Source: an uncultured Lachnoclostridium sp. (lineage in GTDB: Bacteria; Bacillota; Clostridia; Lachnospirales; Lachnospiraceae). Taken from it: a DNA stretch of 64,000 nt. Position numbers and translations under genes: made by a program. Within the stretch, counting starts at the first letter, position 1. Every line of letters starts with the position of its first letter. The notes beneath the pieces are model-generated. The model made no database searches. It was not told where the DNA came from and worked only from the letters and a program-made list of their open reading frames with translations. Where the stretch lies: the NCBI GenBank assembly GCA_944376715.1, contig CALWDO010000006.1, positions 32,140-96,139 of the forward strand. The letters run 5' to 3'. Of the stretch, positions 61,851 to 64,000 are shown in pieces.

Positions 61851-61892
61851 ATTTTAGTACGAATTTCCCGGATATGCAATATTTTTTGCATA
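61851..61892 (-). promoter_or_regulatory. gdhA promoter with inverted repeat
   Basis: On the minus strand TTGCAT (61874-61879), 17 bp, TAAAAT (61851-61856). TATGCAA and TTGCATA (61873-61879 and 61886-61892) form perfect 7-bp arms that include the -35 box, a plausible repressor site. Confidence 0.65.
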
Positions 61893-61954
61893 AATACCCA
61901 AACTTCTTAAATTTTTTGGTACCGCGTGCAAATTCAGGAAATATATTGTCTCTT

Positions 61955-64000
61955 TTATACAACCGCACAGAGCGTTTCACCGCTCCGGATATCGTAATAC
62001 AGCATGAGCCCGCTTCCCGAAAAATCATAAATATTCACCATATGTGACAGCTCCGCAAACTGTTCCGGCAGCGGGAGTGTTTTCGCATACTTCCGGAAAA
62101 ACTCTTTTCGCAGCGCTTCATCCTCTCTGGTCACATGAAACAGAGCCGTGTAAAAGATCTCCGCCTCCACCAGATCCTGAAACATATGACTTCCGAAAGA
62201 CAGTTCCGGCGCATACAGGGAGCCTTCTTCATCCATCTCCACAATCGCGCAGAAATGCGAGATCCCGGAAAATTTCACCGGGACTCCCAGTTCCGGAGAA
62301 GACGTCCCAATGCGTCCCGGCGCCATAAGCAGAATATTTTTCCCGCTGTCCCGGAAACTCAGATTTATGTCTGTCAGCATGGCCGCCACCGTAGCTTTGC
62401 GCGGATACGGATACGCATAGTAGGCCGCCGGATCGATATAAATCACCTGGTCAATCCGCTTTTTCTGCGGGATTCCCATGGATGCATGGCAGACGCGGAA
62501 CAGCGTCTGCTCTTCAGCCGCCGGCGGGATCTCTACCCGTGTCCGTTCGGAAAAAGTCTGCAGCGGGCGGCACTGGAGCAGGCAGATCACATACTCCTTC
62601 TTCTCATTGGAGTTGACGGTGAACTCAATATCCACCGGATAAGAGTACTCCTTCTGAAGCACCGCCAGGATCCTTCCCATGTCGGAGATGAACTGCGGGT
62701 CCTTCACATATCCCCGGCAGGTACCAAAACACACATCCCGCCGTCTGCCCTGGTCATAAAGACGGCGCTCCACTTCATAATCATGTTCCAGCACCAGATT
62801 ATGGTACCAGTACGGGGTGCACGCCATGACTTCTTCCAGCGGCACTTCCGTCAGGCTGTTTTTCTCCAGATCGATCACATCCACTCTTCGCTGGGAGAAC
62901 CGTACCTTTTCATCCATTGTGGTCAGATAGGTATGCTCCGGCTGGTCGATGTGAATGATCCTGGGATAATCCCGGTCCGTCCGGTCCACGGCACGGGTGC
63001 CCAGTCCCAGCACCATCCGGAGCATCCCCTTTTCCGGATCCATGTTCTGGCTCCATCCATAAGTGTCGTAAGAATACCCGACTCCTGCCGCCGACGGGAA
63101 CAGATATTTCCCGTGCAAAGATCCGGACACGCGCTGTACCAGAATCGCCATCTGCTCTTCCACACCGTCCAGCCCCCGGGTCTCCCTGTATTCCAGCGCA
63201 GACGGATCCACCGTGCTGGCATATACGATGCGCACCGCTTCCTCCAGTTTTTTCAGACGTTCTTCCCCGCTTCCCTGATTCGCGCAGAAAACCGACTCAT
63301 ATTTCCCGGCAAACGCATTTCCAAACCCATCCTCCAGGATGCTGCTGGACCGCACAATGATCGGCGCCTGGCCAAAATACTCCAGCATCCGCCGGAACTG
63401 TTCCCGGATATTTTCCGGAAACACGCCTTTCATGATGCCCTCGGACAGCTGGTCGCTCAGACGGTAATAGCCGTCCTCGTCCTTCTGCGCGATGTGCAGG
63501 TCCCACAGGCCATTGTAAACCAGGTAGGTATAAAACACATGATCCCCGATGAAGAAGGAATCATGGGGCTCCAGACGCTCCGCAAGATCCGGCAGACATT
63601 TTTCCACAATGCTCCGCGCCAGCAGCATACCGCAGGATTTCCCGCCGATTTTCCCCGTGCCGATCATCCGTTTTTTTACCCGGAGATAATCTTCCAGCCG
63701 GTAAAATTTCTCAAACATCCGGCCGATCTGTTCGTCCTTCGTCATCATCATGCCGCAGAGCCGCCGGTAGGTCTCCGGATGATCCATCTCGCCGCGCTCT
63801 CTGGAACATTTCTGAAAATACCGCTCCCAGCTGTCCAGATTCTGGTCTTCCTCATTCAGGTACCGGCTGACCGCCGCATAATACCTGCTCATCCCTACAG
63901 CGTCGGTCAGTGTCCGAAACTCCCCGGTCTGCCGGTCCGCCCTGTGGGGCAGGAACATCGTCGCAGAATACCGGTTCCATACTTTGACCGGGTGTAAATA
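61955..64000 (-). CDS. PEP/pyruvate-binding domain protein, N-terminus off the right edge
   Basis: The frame is open from the stop at 61955 through the right edge: an internal Met lies at 63958, and the 14 codons between it and the edge contain no stop, so the true start is outside. At least 681 aa are present. The central part is a PPDK_N-type PEP/pyruvate-binding (ATP-grasp-like) domain: GKIGGKSCGMLLAR, APIIVRSSSILEDGFGNAFAGKYESV and ILVQRVSGS, as in phosphoenolpyruvate synthase. The swivelling phospho-His domain and the PEP-utilising C-domain are not seen. Such stand-alone proteins are common in clostridia; the substrate is unknown. Confidence 0.85.
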   Translation of the reverse strand, partial: YLHPVKVWNRYSATMFLPHRADRQTGEFRTLTDAVGMSRYYAAVSRYLNEEDQNLDSWERYFQKCSRERGEMDHPETYRRLCGMMMTKDEQIGRMFEKFYRLEDYLRVKKRMIGTGKIGGKSCGMLLARSIVEKCLPDLAERLEPHDSFFIGDHVFYTYLVYNGLWDLHIAQKDEDGYYRLSDQLSEGIMKGVFPENIREQFRRMLEYFGQAPIIVRSSSILEDGFGNAFAGKYESVFCANQGSGEERLKKLEEAVRIVYASTVDPSALEYRETRGLDGVEEQMAILVQRVSGSLHGKYLFPSAAGVGYSYDTYGWSQNMDPEKGMLRMVLGLGTRAVDRTDRDYPRIIHIDQPEHTYLTTMDEKVRFSQRRVDVIDLEKNSLTEVPLEEVMACTPYWYHNLVLEHDYEVERRLYDQGRRRDVCFGTCRGYVKDPQFISDMGRILAVLQKEYSYPVDIEFTVNSNEKKEYVICLLQCRPLQTFSERTRVEIPPAAEEQTLFRVCHASMGIPQKKRIDQVIYIDPAAYYAYPYPRKATVAAMLTDINLSFRDSGKNILLMAPGRIGTSSPELGVPVKFSGISHFCAIVEMDEEGSLYAPELSFGSHMFQDLVEAEIFYTALFHVTREDEALRKEFFRKYAKTLPLPEQFAELSHMVNIYDFSGSGLMLYYDIRSGETLCAVV

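Noticed and set aside
62135-63997. 620-codon open frame on the plus strand
   Set aside because: It is antisense to the PEP/pyruvate-binding gene, has no ribosome site and reads as low-complexity His/Arg/Pro-rich text; a shadow of GC-biased codons.

Overview
The window looks like a chromosomal segment of a spore-forming, gut-type clostridium, most likely Lachnospiraceae (clostridial cluster XIVa). The evidence is a mid-range GC content with AGGAGG-type ribosome binding sites, an alpha/beta small acid-soluble spore protein (25836-26042), a CspA-like cytoplasmic subtilase, type III glutamine synthetase, NADP-type glutamate dehydrogenase, a giant 2-hydroxyacyl-CoA dehydratase activase, DUF3048 and DUF6483 proteins, and a FtsEX/M23/CtpA cell-wall block. 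No rRNA, tRNA, insertion sequence, prophage or CRISPR array was seen.

Layout. 1-9.5 kb is mostly envelope biogenesis on the minus strand: a truncated lipoprotein, a class A PBP, then a probable operon of a CdaR/PucR-type regulator, ftsE, ftsX, an M23 hydrolase and a CtpA protease. 9.5-14.9 kb is proteostasis: Nudix, a divergent signal peptidase II-like protein, a long-linker ClpX, HtrA, and a DUF3048 lipoprotein divergent from htrA. 15-20.9 kb holds citrate synthase, an L,D-transpeptidase and a BlaI/BlaR1 pair whose sensor lacks a penicillin-binding domain. 21-27.5 kb is regulators, a CDF metal exporter, the S8 subtilase and the spore protein. 27.7-37.2 kb starts with an RlmI-like methyltransferase and then a striking chaperone neighbourhood: three related zinc-ribbon/membrane proteins on the plus strand converge on a minus-strand operon of a 1144-aa J-like/TPR protein, an HscC-type Hsp70 and a methyltransferase. 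37.3-39.5 kb is glnN. 39.5-42.2 kb has a flavodoxin-type oxidoreductase, a frameshifted relic of a second one, a MATE exporter and a divergent HxlR regulator. 42.2-47.5 kb is a trehalose locus (treC, treP, treR) with three near-identical palindromic operators, plus a DUF1275 protein. 47.5-52.4 kb is the dehydratase activase and a MarR regulator.

52.4-59.2 kb is the accessory strip. It carries short AT-richer genes of unrelated function, all on the minus strand: DUF6483, a broken hydrolase, tiny membrane proteins, a SUKH immunity-like protein, a methyltransferase, a uracil-DNA-glycosylase-like protein, GNAT and a DUF4143 ATPase. Several are preceded by a similar leader of about 25-40 nt, which gives the strip a cassette-like look. 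59.3-64 kb returns to core genes: a DUF3592 membrane protein, gdhA, and a PEP/pyruvate-binding protein cut by the right edge.

The best candidates for an undescribed system are the Hsp70/J-TPR/methyltransferase operon facing the zinc-ribbon membrane triplet (28.9-37.2 kb) and the leader-linked accessory strip (53.5-57.1 kb). Operators, promoters and functions are inferred from sequence by eye; none was tested by a database search.
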